From positions 46,740-88,929 of the forward strand of contig MU602673.1 of NCBI GenBank assembly GCA_025201865.1: a DNA stretch of 42,190 nucleotides. The letters are read 5' to 3'. Below, in pieces: positions 1 to 14,300 of this stretch. This stretch comes from Ramicandelaber brevisporus. Lineage: Eukaryota; Kickxellomycota; Ramicandelaberales; Ramicandelaberaceae. The position numbers and the translations under genes are program-made. A model generated the notes under the pieces. That model had not been told where the DNA came from. It worked only from the letters and a program-made list of their open reading frames with translations, and ran no database searches. Numbering within the stretch: the first letter of the stretch is position 1; every line of letters begins with the position of its first letter.

Positions 1-150
1 CTGGTACTCTATCCTTTCTTCGGGGAGGTGGACGTGTTTCTATATTCCACGCTGCCTCTCTCTGTTAAAACAGTAAACAGATTTGAGCAAGTCAGCTTGA
101 CTTCAGAGGGTGAGTTTATTCAACCCACTGGGTCCAAGCGGATGAGCACA
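1..150 (+). repeat. Dispersed structured repeat, copy 1 (left end may lie outside window)
   Basis: This stretch recurs at 25775-25926 in the same orientation. By hand alignment the last 88 bases (63-150 against 25839-25926) match at 81 positions; the first 62 bases are more diverged but keep the same landmarks. It contains a TTCG-loop hairpin (CCTTTC at 13-18 with GGGAGG at 23-28, partly G.U) and a second hairpin, GATTTG-AG-CAAGTC. A GTGAGT that resembles a 5' splice site is conserved in both copies. It lies 66 bases upstream of the VPS13 start and is followed by long T runs (about 166-187). The class is unknown: SINE, LTR fragment, noncoding RNA gene or promoter/leader cassette are all possible. 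Confidence 0.85.
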
Positions 151-216
151 CAGCCAGAACTCGCATTTTGTTTTTTTGTTTTTTTTAATTGTCGAAGCTG
201 ACACGAAGTTGACACG

Positions 217-3200
217 ATGCTTGAAACGGTAGTTGTGAATGTGCTCAATCGAGTGCTTGGAGACTACGTTGCCAACTTGGAGACGAGTCAGCTGAATGTC
301 GGTATATGGCAAGGCGACATCAAGCTGCACAACCTGAATCTGAAGCGAGACGCGTTGGACCGCTTCAACCTGCCCATTGTGGTGCACAGCGGGTTCATTG
401 GCCATCTGACGCTCAAGATTCCGTGGACGAACCTTAAAGGGTCGCCGGTTAGCGTCAACATACGCGACATCTTCCTCTTGGCTGGACCTCGACCGGTTGA
501 TGAGGTGTATGATGCGGAGGCCGAGGCCCAGCGTCTCCAGAAGCAGAAAATGCACAAGCTGGAGACTGCTGAGCATTTCTCTGCGCTTCGGCGTGATGAT
601 GGAATTCCCCAGCAACAGCAGCAGCAGCAGCTGACAGCCGAGGCACAGCGTCAACAGCAAGCCAATGAGACGTTGGTTACACAGCTGGTTACCAAGATTG
701 TGGATAATCTGCAGATTAGTATACACAATATACACATTAGATATGAAGATGAGAGTAGCAGTCCAGGGCATCCATTTGCAGTTGGAGTTACATTGGAAGA
801 GCTATCTGCAGTGTCAACCGACGCTAATTGGCAGCAGACATTTATTCATGATGCACTTGCACCCATTCACAAGTTGCTTGAGCTGCGTAGTTTGGCGATA
901 TATTGGAATCCAGATGCACGTCTATTGACCAACTATTCAAACGCAGCAGTAGCATCAATGGCTGGAGATGGAGTGGGTAACATTGTGGGTGAGCTTAATA
1001 GAGTTATGGTAGAGTTGATTGCAAATGAACAGAGCGTGCCAGCTGAGCATAGCTTTGTTCTGTTGCCAGTGTCTGGAAAGGGCAAACTGGTATTAAACAA
1101 GCGAAATGTTAAGGTTCCACCAGGTACAGCTAGATCATCAGCAATGTTTGAATTTGACCAGCTTGCATTTGCCGTTGATGATCAGCAGTATCAGGATGCA
1201 CTGCAGTTGGTGGCCAGTTTTGATGCAATGATTAGAAGACAGCGCTATATAAGATTTAGACCATCGCCTGGCGTTCGCCCCTCTGATGATCCCATCGCGT
1301 GGCTGCAATTTGCATTTAGAGCAGTTCATTATGAAGTATCAGAGCGCAGAAGAAGATGGACATGGGCAGCGCTTAGGGAAAGAAGAGACGATAGAATTGA
1401 ATATATCAGACTGTATGTTGATAGAGAGACACTTGGTGCAGATTTCAAAGAAGTTGAAAAGCTGGCAGCAATGGAGCGTAAATTATCATTCCAGGATATT
1501 AGACAGTATAGATCACGTGCTGTAAAAGATTTGAGACGCAAAAGAGATGATTTGGCACGCAGAGCAGCAGAGCAGCAGAAGCAGAAGCAAGAGCAAACCT
1601 GGTCAAGCTGGGCTGCAAGCTGGATTTATGACAGTGGACAGCCTTCTCAGTCCGAACACTCGGAGAAGGACCTCAGCTCAGACAATACCATTGGAAGTGG
1701 AGGAGAGCTTAATTTGACAGAAGAGCAAAGACGTGAGCTATACGAAGCTATAGAATATGACGAGAAGCATCCACCGGTGGAATTCGATGTACCTGAAGAT
1801 GCAATGCTATTATCAGTCAGTGCCAAACTAAATTCTGGCTCACTAACTTTAAAGTACAAAAGCAAGTTTAATGGCAATGGTGGCAAAGAAAAAGATGATG
1901 ATGATGATTCTAGCGTGGGTGAAAATGAGTCAATAATATCGTCGATAGATGCAGATGCTAACAGAGAGACACTTGTCTCGATAGTGTTTGATAAGCTATT
2001 TGGTTCATTAGTCAAGTATCCCAAGAATAGTGAAACTAAAGTTGAGCTTGGAAGTCTTCAGGTGGTTGATGGAACCACTCCTAACACCAGATTCCCTCTA
2101 TTGGTTCAAGTTCAAGGTGATGAAATGAGCAATACTACTGGCAGTAATAATGGCAATGACAGTAATAGCAACTTTACAGCTGGAAGTGAATTAAAGTCAT
2201 TCTTTGAGCTTACTTTTGAAGACAAACCCAAAGATGGTAGAGCGGATGCAGCACTTAGTTTGAAGACACGTGGATTAAATGTAGTCTACAGTCCAGATTT
2301 ATTGCATACAGTTAGAAGACTATTTGCACCCCCAACGCCTGCTATGGAATCACTAAATTCGCTAATGAATGCAGCTGGACGTGGAGTTGAAAATTTGACT
2401 AGACAAACTAGAGCTGGTTTGCAGCATGCTTTGGATGAGCATAAGACACTGGATTTAAATGTGGACATTACTGCTCCAGTATTCCTGTTCCCCGAAAGTT
2501 TGACTGCAGCTGAAACACCCACCTTAGTGTTGGACTCTGGTCACTTGACAGTTACCAGTAAATTGATCTCAAGGAATGCCACAGAGGCTGTGAGACGTAC
2601 AATTGGACGTACACTGGACTCGGCTGAATTTGCTCAGCTGGAGGAATTAATGTATGATGAGTTTGCCCTTTCATTGTCTGATGTACAATTGGTGGCTGGT
2701 CGCAGCGCTCCATCTTGTTTAACTGCTCTACGTAAAAACTCGGACAATGATAACGATAGACCATTGCACATTTTAGATCGAGTTAATTTGGATTTTGCAG
2801 TTTGGAATTGTATTTTACCTCGCTCGGTAGCTAGTGATTTAACTCGAATGAAAATCAATGGTCATTTGTCTAATTTGGCTTTAAACATGTCTGATTTCAA
2901 ATACAAAACCATGATGAGTGCGATTGATAGAGTAATGTTGGCAATCTCTGGCAATAAAAATGCATTGGACACTCAATCTACTCTTTCACAACAGCAACAA
3001 CAGCAACAGCAACAATCATCTCGCACACCCACCGCTACTGCTACTACTGCCGCTGAGAATACCGTGAATAAGACATTGCATGAGCATCAGTCCGGCAACA
3101 AGAATACTGCTCAGCATCCAATATTCACAAACTCAGATCACTTGGATGACTTGGTTGCACAGGCTATCGAAGCACAGTCTGATACTGTCATATCCGATGC

Positions 3201-4965
3201 TGATGAGAATGAGAATGAGAATGAGAATGAGAATGATCAAACTCAGAAGGATGATGGTGGAGAATTATTTTATGATGCAGTTACTGAAGGAGGTCAGCCA
3301 AACTCAAAGAGTGGTAAAGAAGCTGAGAGTGAGCAATTAATGTCACGAGTTGGAATATTGTTTGAGTTTAAAGTTGATAGAGCCTCAGCTTCAATCCAAT
3401 TAACCAACTATACAGACTTGGAACAGCCGGATACTAAATTGGGAATAATGCACGTGGATGGATTAAATGTCATTTTCACGGATAAGCCATTTGACATGGA
3501 AGTTAAAGTAGTCGTGCAGAAAGTATCAATTGAAGATTTGGTTTCTCCCCCATTGTCTGATGGAACTCGTCGAGACATTTTATCATCTGACTATAATATT
3601 CACAGTGATATTAGCAGTAGTAATAACAACACTGATGGCACTGATAACACCAATAGAGAATTGGTTAGAATTATATATCATAGAGTGCAACCTTCATCTC
3701 CTGAGTTTTATACTAGATTCTCTGGATTGAGACAGAGTGTTGATATTGACTTTTCATCAGTTACTCTTAATATATCACCTCATAGTATACTCACACTATA
3801 CGATGCGATATTGAAGACATTTGTTGCGTCAGCTGATCCATCTCGTGAATACAGAATGAGACTTCAAGCTGCAGACAATGAGGCTAATTTGTATCACAGT
3901 ACTCACAATAGTTATAATTATAATTATAACAGTAAATTGGCTGAAATAGCTGCAGTTGTTGGACCGACTCCTTCCAGTCCTCGTTCAATGTCATTTAATC
4001 TCCAGGCAACGCCATCTGGTAAAAGATCACGCAGAGCATCAAACGTCAGTTCAAGTATGAATGATCCAGACGACATTTTAGTCAAGTTGAAAATGGCTGG
4101 AATTGAATTGGTGTTAATTGAAGAGCATGTTCCATTAGCTACATTTAGTGTTAGACATGCACAGGCGTCAGTACTAGTTAGAGATACAACCATGAGAGTA
4201 TCGGCTAGAATTGGAGACATGATGCTGGTTGATCAAGTCACACGTGTTCCTGGCCATATACCTGATTTTACAACATTGCTATCAATTGCAGATGGAGCTG
4301 ACATGGCTGACTTGGAGTATGAAACATTCGACTCAACTGATTTCAATTATCCCGGATACGATGCAAGCGTTCGCCTCAAAGTTGCAGCAACTCAAATCAC
4401 ATTTGTGGAGGATACTTTGAAAGACTTGATGAGATTTGGAAAGCACTTTTCAGAACTATACTTTTTATACGAAGTGGCTCGGCAGAAAGCAGCCAATGCA
4501 GCCTGGCAGCAGATTGAAACTGTGAAAAGATGGCATTACAGCATTGATATGGATGCTCCATTGGTGGCTTTCCCTCAGCAATTGAATAAACGCGATGTTA
4601 TTGTGGCTAACTTGGGTAGATTCTCAATGATCAATAAGCTAGATACAATCAATGACATTAATGGAATTCAGTTGACATTAAATTGCATTCATTTGACATT
4701 GACTCAAATCAATCTACGCTCTCTCTTTTACTTTAGTGAAAATAACTCTACACTGAATGAGACTGAACAGATTTTGGAGATATTGGACAATGTGGATTTA
4801 GAGGCTAATGTTGAAATGTGCGATCATTTGAAAGGTTCAACTCGTACAGCCACATCGATGGAAGCTAAACTGAGTGACATTACAATGAAATTAACTGAGA
4901 AGCAATATAAGGCTGTTCTTGGTGTAGCCAATACTCTCAATGCTACATTCTTTGGTAGTCCTCCA

Positions 4966-4997
<32 letters not shown>

Positions 4998-7900
4998 GCA
5001 AAAAGAGACGCTGTCACCAACTTCATTAATTGCAACGCCTTCAATGGATGAACCAGAGTGGTACTCGTTCTTTATGCATCTTGTCGCTGATCACATTTCA
5101 TTGGAGTTGTTTGCCGGAGATGGAACGCAGTCTCTAAATTTAAACGATGCATCTTTTTGTCGAATGGTACTTGAGTCTAATGACTTTACATTCCGCTCGG
5201 CTCAGCCAGCTCAAACTTCAGATGCTGAACTGGCAACATGCAGTCTATTCATTAGAGACACCAGAGTAGCCACCGATAATAAGTTTAGAGACTTATTCAC
5301 TGCTGAACATCACTCTCTAAATATGCCCCACGCATCCACAACCTCAACTTCAACTTCAACACAGCAGCCTGAGATTACATCATACAGCTTCCCTCAAGCA
5401 ATTGTGAGATACAGTATGGATGGCTCCCCTGCCAAACGGCCACCTCGGGTCATTGTCACTGTTGACACTCCCCATGTTGTGTTGGTTCTGGATCACATTT
5501 TTGCACTGAGAGATTATTTCATGAGTCCATTTGTAGTGCAACAACCCAATGATACAACAGCCACTAACTCTCAATCACAGCCAACTCCCGACGGACAACA
5601 GCATCAACCGCAATCACAACCGCAGTCACAATCGCAGTCGCAGTCGCAGTCGCAACCACAGCAGCAGCCACAGCCACAGCCACAGCAACCCGGTATGCTG
5701 TACGATCTCAAGATTGTGCAGCCAACTTTTACTCTGCTGGCTCATCCAGAAAACGAAGCCACAGAGGCAGTGGTGCTGTGTATGAATAGAGCCATTATTC
5801 GGCAGAGTTCAGAATTTATGGCTAATTTGGATGGAGTTAGCTTCTCGCTCTGTACAATGGATGATAAAGATGCCACTCGTATTTCAATTATGGATCCAAT
5901 CAGTTTGGCTTATTCACAGCAGTCACGTGTAACTCCATCTGATTTTAATACAGCAATGACTCACTTGCGGGAAATGGGTCAGTTGGGCAACAACGATAAT
6001 GACACGGAGAATGATGCTATGGGTGCAGATATGGCTTCATTGGCGCCTACAGTAGAGTCTACAATAACTGACATTGATGTTGCTGCAGGTAAAATTGTAA
6101 TGAGATTATCGATGAGAGATGTTCATTTGATCAATAGTATTATTCAGAAGGCTGCAGAGTTATCAGCCAAATCTGCATTCCCAATCCAGAGTCTCTCTGC
6201 TGTGAATAATACTCAGGATGGTTCATCTAATAAACAGTCTGCCGCAACAACAGCTCAATCACAATCTACAAACACTGCTAATAGCATTAGTAATAACACC
6301 AATAACAATAACGCAACATCACCGCCATCATCACGCAATATCATGAAGGGAGCGCTGCGTAGACTGGTTAGAGTGATTAGAGAGACTGCACGCATTGATA
6401 GTCAAGGTGTTCGTGTGCTGTTGATTGGAGATACACTTGATGCACCGCTGGTGGATGTCAATATAGAGCCATTCCAAATGAGTGCAACCGATTGGTCGTC
6501 TCGAATGAATTTGGAGTCCCAGCTAACCATGGCTGCAAACTATTTCAACTTGACCAATTCTCAATGGGAGCCTTTGATTGAGCCTTGGAAATTTGTAGTT
6601 CAGTATACTACTATTGGTGGTTCAAATCGACACAATAGTAATAATAGTGGTGGTGGTGGTAGCAGTATTGGTGGTAATAATGATGAGTCATCAAGTAACA
6701 CCTTGGTACGTTCATTAACCACCACTAAAGTGGATGTCTCCTCTCGACAGCGGCTGGACATTAATGTGTCTCATGCAGCCATTGCCGGGTTGTTGGCCAC
6801 ATCTCACATGTTCACTTCAGCCGAGCCTCTGTCTAAACCCAGAGGTAATCATGTGCCGTATATACTGCGAAATCGAACTGGACTAACAATGTCGATATGG
6901 TCGCGTAGCAGACGTTCAACAGCAGCTGGTACAAAATCATCAGCCAAGCAGAATAGCACTGGCGGTGGTGGCGGTGGTAATGGTGGTAGTGGAGTTGATA
7001 TAATGCAGCCGGTAGAGCTGATAGATGGATCAGACATTAATTGGAGATTTGAAGATTGGCGCCAAACTAGAAATTCAACTTCAGTTTCGCGTAATTTGCT
7101 TGATTTAATATTCCACGACACAACATGGGAGACACTGCGCGATGTGAATGTGGAACGCGCAGGAACTCATCTGTACACATTGAGACCAAGATTGAATGAC
7201 GTTGCGTACAAATTGGCAGTTGATATCAAATTGAAAAACCATGTGAAGATTGTGACATTTAGATCATCTCTTGTTGTTGAAAACTCGACTCTAATTGATT
7301 TGCAGGTTATAGCTGTTGATTCAAGAGGACAGATGGTTAGTGACAATCCAGCCACAATCTCTCCAGGCGAATCATATGCAGTTCCACTCCCCGTATGCTA
7401 CCATTATCCATTAAGAATACGCCCCCTGCCTGGTATTGGCTATGAGTGGTGTGGCAGAGCTATATTTTGGCGTCAATTCTCTAACAGTAATGACAATGAT
7501 GGCAGCAACAGTCAGCAATATCAGTCGCCGCCGCCAATGACTGTCACTTGTCCTGCGAGAGACAGAAATCGTGCATCATTTATAGTGCTGGCTACTGCTA
7601 GATCTCATGCTCAGCAAAATAACCAGCAACAGTCTGGCTCGTCATCTCCACTTATATTAACGAATGACTATCCAGCAATGACCATTCGAATCAGTCCACC
7701 AATAGAGATTGAGAATTTACTACCATGCGATTGTACGTATATATTGTCAGACTTGACTGAGAACAGAGAATGGTCAAATAGTTTAAGAAGAGGAGCAGTT
7801 TCACCTGTTCACGTTGTGGCTCCGGGCAGTGTTTTGAAAATTAGACTCAAAATTCCAGGAACAAACTATATGGAAAGTGAATCTACTATTATTAATTCTA

Positions 7901-10900
7901 GATATGATGATGAGATTAAGGACACAATTTCACTGTCTGATCAAAATGGATATGTATTAACACTTCATATTGCAAGAAGTGAACGCAGCGAAACTGGAGG
8001 TGCATTGAGATTCCACATTTATAGCCCTTATATCCTACTAAATAGAACCGGATTAAACATTCAGTATAAGGCACGCAGTTTGGTTCGTGGTGCAATGCTA
8101 GCTGCTGGCCAATCTCCGCATAACAATGGTAGTAGTAGTAGTATTACTAATAATAGAAGCACACCATTCATGTTCTCGTATGGATCTAATGAGCCGCGTA
8201 ACAGAGCACTAGTTAAGGTTGGACATTCTGGGTGGAGTCGGCCGCTTAGCTTTGAAGCTGTAGGCACTAACTATGAAGTGGCCATCGAGTCTATTGATCC
8301 ATCGGCTCCTCATGAAGAAATATATTTGGGAGTATCTGTGGAGCAAGGAACGGGTAAATTTAAGAAGAGCAGAGTTGTTACATTTTTGCCCAGATATATG
8401 GTAAAGAATAACACCAACTTGGATTTATACTTTAGAGATGTTGGGTCTCACAATGCAATTCATTTGGCTGCTGGTAAAATTGGAGCATTGCACTTTGTTC
8501 ATTCAGGTAAAAATAGAGAAATTACATTTGGAAAATCAGCAACAGGTGCGCGCTGGTCAGCTCCAGTCATTGCCTCAAATGTGGGTAAAACTCATGTCAG
8601 ACTACCTTTATCAGACAGAGAAAGCATATTGCTGAGAATTGAGGTTGTAATTAATAAAGCCTCGCTATCCATTATAGTTAGTCGAGAGGATGGTAATAAG
8701 TGGCCCTACAAAATCGAAAATATATCTGGAGTTGAAGTGTTTGTGCGTCAATATGATCCAGACTCGCGCGATGCTAATTTAATCAATCAATACGACGGTT
8801 CATATCCTGGTGGCAGTGGTGGTAACAATAGCTATAGTAACAGTAATCATCAGCACTTGCATGCAAATGATGCCATGTTCCCAATGTATAAGCTGCAAAA
8901 CAAAATATCAATGAATTATGCATGGGATATGCCATCTGTTGATCCAAAAGCTCTGGTCCTAACTGTTCGAGGTAAGGAGCGCCTTGTACTATTACGTGAA
9001 ATTGGACAGCAAGAGCCCTTCCGATATTCTTCCTCCTCGTCTTCAGCCAGTCGCACTGTTTCATCTAGATATGCAGGTGTAATGTCGATTGATGTTATCG
9101 CTGAAGGTGCTACTCAGGTATTACGCCTCACTCCTTATAATCCTCATGCAAGCATATTCCGTCCACTTTCCACCGCAGCTACAGACACTGCTCTGCCTCG
9201 TACTCAGTTGGCCACATCTCATTCAAGTGAGGTATCAGATAATAATGCTGGAAGTGCTGGAAGTGCTGGCAGATTTGAAGCAGTCTCGGATTCTTCCTCA
9301 AGCGCTTCAAGTCTGTCATCGATTGTATTCAGATTAAGACTGGAAGGAATTGGAGTATCAGTTATCGATCAAAACTTACAAGAGCTTATTTATTTGACAC
9401 TTCGTGGAATTGAGTTCAAATATTCAGATTCATCATCAAATCAAGCCATAAACTTAATTGTACAGTGGATCCAGATCGACAATCAATTGTTTGGCAGTTT
9501 GAATCCAATCATTCTCTATCCAACCGATGTTGCCCCGCGTGGATTTAACAGCAGTGCCTCAATGTCATCTACAGCCACAACTACAACTACAACCAGTACC
9601 AGTGGTGGTGGTGGAGCATTCTCAGATGGACGTGGTTCAGGTGCAGCAGATGGAGGAATATGTCCCACTTTACATTTATCATTGGTTAGAGCCAAAGACA
9701 GTTCATATGGAGTTGATTATATAAAATACTTTTCAATCTTAATTCAAGAACTCTCGATTGGTTTGGATGAAGACTTCTTGTTTGCTTTGTTGAATTTCTT
9801 GAAATTTGATGATATTGAAGGCTGGAATTCCAACCAGAGTGACAATAGCAATGATAGCAATGGCAACCAAGTGTCGGAAATTGATGAAATTTTACTGGCT
9901 TTGAATGGATCGATATCTGACTGGAGTGAATTCCCTGAGCCAATTCCAGCTCAGGATGCGAGACAAGTTTACTTTGACACTCTGCATGTTCAGCCAGTCA
10001 AACTCAACATTTCATTCAATCGCTCCATTATCATTAATCGTATAACTGGTGGAAATAATGGCAGCAGCAGATCCAACCAAGAAACAGTGTCATTGTTTGG
10101 AAATGGACTACTTGGGTTTATTGCCAACACTCTGACTATGGCAATTGGCAATATCGATATGGCGCCAGTTAGATTGAACTCGCTTGCAATGTCTAATGTG
10201 TATGCCACTTTGCCTGATTTACTCGACAGATTCACCACTCACTATAGGCAGGAAGTGTTGCTTCAAGTTCATAAACTGATTGGCAGTGTTGAAGTGTTGG
10301 GCAATCCGGTTGGACTGTTCAACAGTATAGCTGGAGGTGTGGCTGATTTCTTTTATGAGCCATACCAAGGATTCGTTATGAGTGATCGTCCTCAGGATTT
10401 TGGCATCGGATTGGCCCGTGGTACTGCCTCTCTATTTAAGAAGACTGTATTTGGGTTTGCAGGCTCATTCTCTAAATTCACTGATAGTATGGGTAAAGGT
10501 CTCTCTGTGGCTACTTTTGATAAGGATTTCCAAGAGCAGCGCCGTATCGAGCGTGTAAGAAATCGCCCGAAGCATGCACTCTCTGGTTTAACTCAAGGCA
10601 CAGCAAGTCTGGCTACAAGCGTGGCTAGTGGTATTGCGGGCGTAGTCACTCAGCCAATCGAGGGTGGACGTCGCGAGGGAATGGCTGGATTCATGCGAGG
10701 AGTTGGTGCTGGATTGGTTGGTGCAGTTACAAAGCCAGTTGTTGGTTTGCTTGATTTTGCTGGTAACTTTGCTGAAGGAATCCGAAACACTACAACTGTG
10801 TTTGAGAACAATGAGATTGATCGAGTTCGCTTACCTCGTTTTATTGGCAGAGATGGAATAATCACTCCATACGGTGCGAGAGAGGCACTGGGCCAAAGTT

Positions 10901-11220
10901 GGCTTAAAGAAATGAGCAACAACAAGTATATCCACGAAGACTATATTGCTCATTTGGAGCTTCGCGGCTCTGAAATGGTTGTATTACTGACTTGCAACTT
11001 ACTCATCATGTTTAGTACTCGAGGTCTCAAGGTGGTTTGGGAGGTTGCCCTGCGTGATTTGCATTCAGTTGTGTTGGAAAAGACTGGCATTGTGCTCAAA
11101 CTACAAAATGAATCCAGCCCACCTTTTATTCCAATCCCGATGGCATCAAGTCGTCGCTTCTTCTTCCAAAAGATCGAAGGTGCTGTTCGTGACCTATTGG
11201 CACGTCCAGATGACGATTAA
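217..11220 (+). CDS. VPS13: VPS13, bridge-like lipid transfer protein
   Basis: A 3667-residue single-exon frame. VPS13 proteins form a long hydrophobic groove that moves phospholipids between organelles at contact sites. The N-terminus (MLETVVVNVLNRVLGDYV, then QLNVGIWQGDIKLHNL) is the classic chorein domain, about residues 1-115, and the conserved MLE start supports ATG 217. Asn/Gly-rich loops interrupt the long middle. Repeats with the pattern YILRNRTGL and YILLNRTGL mark the adaptor-binding (VAB/SHR-BD) region, about residues 2210-2900. A Gly-rich ATG2/APT1-like segment with YEPYQGF follows at about 3330-3480, and a PH-like domain ends the protein. It is longer than yeast Vps13 (about 3140 aa), mostly through Gln, Ser and Asn tracts. 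Arg codons are all CGN up to about nt 660, then AGA becomes common. Very sure of family. Confidence 0.98.
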
Positions 11221-11340
11221 TAATTCTTCTTAAACCTCCATCTTTGCTTAATATATTTTTCTTATCAATTCTTCTTTAATTATTCTTCATTTAACCATTA
11301 ACCACGCTATAACAAATGTTCAAAAGATATAGTAGTTAAC

Positions 11341-14300
11341 TTAATATAAAACTCGATTGGCAAAGTTATCGAGTAAAACCGTGATTGTGGTTGTGATTGG
11401 CTCCATCCTTACATAATGAGTGTGTACGTGAGTCACGGTGTGAGTGTGGTGCACAAACTCAACGTGGAAGCCATGCACCTGGTCCGTAGCCAGTACATTG
11501 CCTGGCGCAACAGTCCGTGTAAACGTCAAATCACCGTGAGCCCGAGTTGGTGTCACCTTATCTGGTGACGAAAGTGATCGTGAACTGTGTGTTGAATCCG
11601 CTGGGCCGTCATCAGTCGCTACCAGACGATTCACATCAATGCCGCTGGTTGAGCTGATCATGTCTGTAACAGATGCCGCAGCGTCCTTTGCCCACCCAAG
11701 AGCCCATGATTGCCACTGAGCCTGCTGTTGCTGCAAAAATGAGAACAGTGCGGCTGTGCCCGTTGGTCCCAGTGCTGTGGTTGTGACGGTGAGAAGCGGA
11801 CCGAGAGAGACGGCAAGTGTCCCAATTAAGATTGTTACCGATGCTGTAACCAAAGATATGATGGCTTTTGGGTTCAAGCGGCTGCCTTGATTGTTGCTGT
11901 TGCCACTGGTTTCGCTAATTGGGGCTGAGACAATGTGGCTGACTGGATTAGTGCTGGTGCTATCGGGTGCCGGTTCGTTCTGGACAACTGGACTAAGTAG
12001 CAATGCACTCCTGGCATTTGGCTTCAATGGCACGATCCATTCAGCTGAGTGTGGCAATGGCACGGCATCCAGGCTGTCGTCTGCCGCTGAAGTCGAAATG
12101 AGCTCGACAAGGCCAGCTGTGACCGCTGTTTGGTTATCAATGTGGACACTGGCATTATTGATCGGTGCATCGAATTGAGGAAGAGTCAGCAGCTGCACGT
12201 TTGATTTTGTGACATTCGGTAACAAGACTCCACGAAGCTGGAGCATAACTTTAGCTGGATTGTCAGCCTTGGTTGCCGATATTGACGCAGTTGATGCTGA
12301 CTGGGTTGAGTCCGTGAGTGGAATGGCAATAGATCCATCGGAGGTCATCCATCCTTGTGACTGATGCCCCGAAACCTGGATGTTCGTTATAGCCAAGGAG
12401 GAGATGCATGCTGATGGTGAATCCACGGAAGCGAGACTGACGGTAGATGAAACTGATTGTTGTGGAATTCGAACAAGCAAGCAGTTGGCCGCTGTTGATG
12501 ATGAATCAGCATCATGAAAAAGCGATACGTTCAGAGACATTGTAACTAGCACATCACGGGGACTAGCTACTGCTGACAATGGCCTCTGTAGCTGAAATGA
12601 TATATCGGCATTGGTGATTGTGGCTGGCGGTAAAGTGAACAATGGTTGATTGCGTGCTAATGAAAGGAGTACCGAATAGTACGCTGGTGCCTGATACAAA
12701 CCATCAATAAGGACGCGAGCTTGACCACTGCTTGCTGTGGCCAGTTGCTGTTGCTGTTGCTGCTGCTGCTGCTGCGGTTGCTGTCGTTGCTGAACTGGGC
12801 TTACATTGCGTGTAGCTTGCTGATTTGTGAGTGCTTCATTGAGAGCATAACCGCTGCCGCTCGCAGTACTGTTCCAATCATTGGCACTACTCAGCCGAGT
12901 TCGATGGAAATGTCTCATCCCAAGCGAAACCTTGACAACCCCAGACCATGACTGCCGGTCACGCTGAGGCTGCTCCAGAGCCTCCGAGTGCACTACCTTT
13001 GCTGAAGTCTGTGGAAATGATGTGTGCGTAACTGCAAGGCATCCATTGTCACGTCGTGCGTTTCGCCAGCAAATTGCAGGAAGTAAAACTGGAGAATCCG
13101 CAGAGGATGGATGCGATCGTTCGAGCAAAATGGCAATTTGCCAAACAAGCACTGTGGCGTTGCTGTACTGTTGACTCTGATTCTGTCCAAAGGATGTTGA
13201 TATCCAAGAATGAACACCACCAAGCGCATCAAAATGACTTGCTGGGCTGGAGCTTTGGCTGGACCCAGAAGATCCGCCTCCATTGCCATTAACACCATCG
13301 AACAGAAACCGCAGTGTAAATAAATGGCCACTCTTGTTGTCGGCTTCGGCTTCGCAAACAGCGCTGGGTTCAATTATCGACCATTCGAGGAGCTCCGGAC
13401 CAGCTTGAACTTGCGCCACCTGCCATGTGGCCGTGTCATCGTCTTGAATCGGCATATCATCCTTGGAATGTACAACAACATCAGCAAACATCTCGAAAAA
13501 TCCACCAGGTGCTGCTTGAACAGCATCGCCACGAATGCTGGACACTGATCTGCCACTAGCAGTTGATGTACCTGGCGCGACTGTCGCAGTTAGTATCGCC
13601 ATATGGGATGCAAGAGAGTGCTTCTTTGCGACATCAACCACTGTGCTTGATTCTACACTGTACTCAAATCCAAAGAGCTGATTTCTTCCTTCATCAGTTT
13701 GTATTTGCGCTTCAAATCGCTGAGTTGTTGAACTCTCTGCAATGCTTGACAGAGCTGCTGCGCTACCCCACTGCCCACCAACAATCGAGAATGAGCTTCG
13801 ACGACCAAAGAGCAGCGGAGGCGTTGGAACAGTGCCTGAAGCTGAGCGGTCCGAGCTGATGGAGTAGACCTGTCGTACTGGTCGTTCAATAACGGCAGCT
13901 GAATTTGGAATTGCCTCGCCAATCTGCTGATACTGAATCTGCTGATACTGAATCTGCGGAGGTTGCTGTGCTTCGGGCTGGACTGGAGTTGGCTCTGGTC
14001 GGATAGCAGCTGTTGGAGGTGCCCATTCGATGGTCAGCGCCGATGATGGTGATAATGAAAATGTGAAGACATCCACTCCATTGCGCTGCTGTGCTTCATC
14101 ATCGCCGGATGAGTAATCCACAAATGCAATCACAGGCTGAGATGGACTGGGATCAACATTGATGGCCAATTGTGGCTGCTGCTGTAGTTTGGACGCTTCA
14201 CTTACTTTCAATGCAGTGGCTGGGCCATTGAATGGCGAGCGAGGCTCCGGACTGCGCCAGTGGCGGAATGTGCATGTGCTGCGCAGCGCTTGAGGCAGCA

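Noticed and set aside
5600..5690. CRISPR-like array in VPS13 (regular CAGTCGCAG units)
   Set aside because: It is an in-frame Gln/Ser codon microsatellite without spacers.
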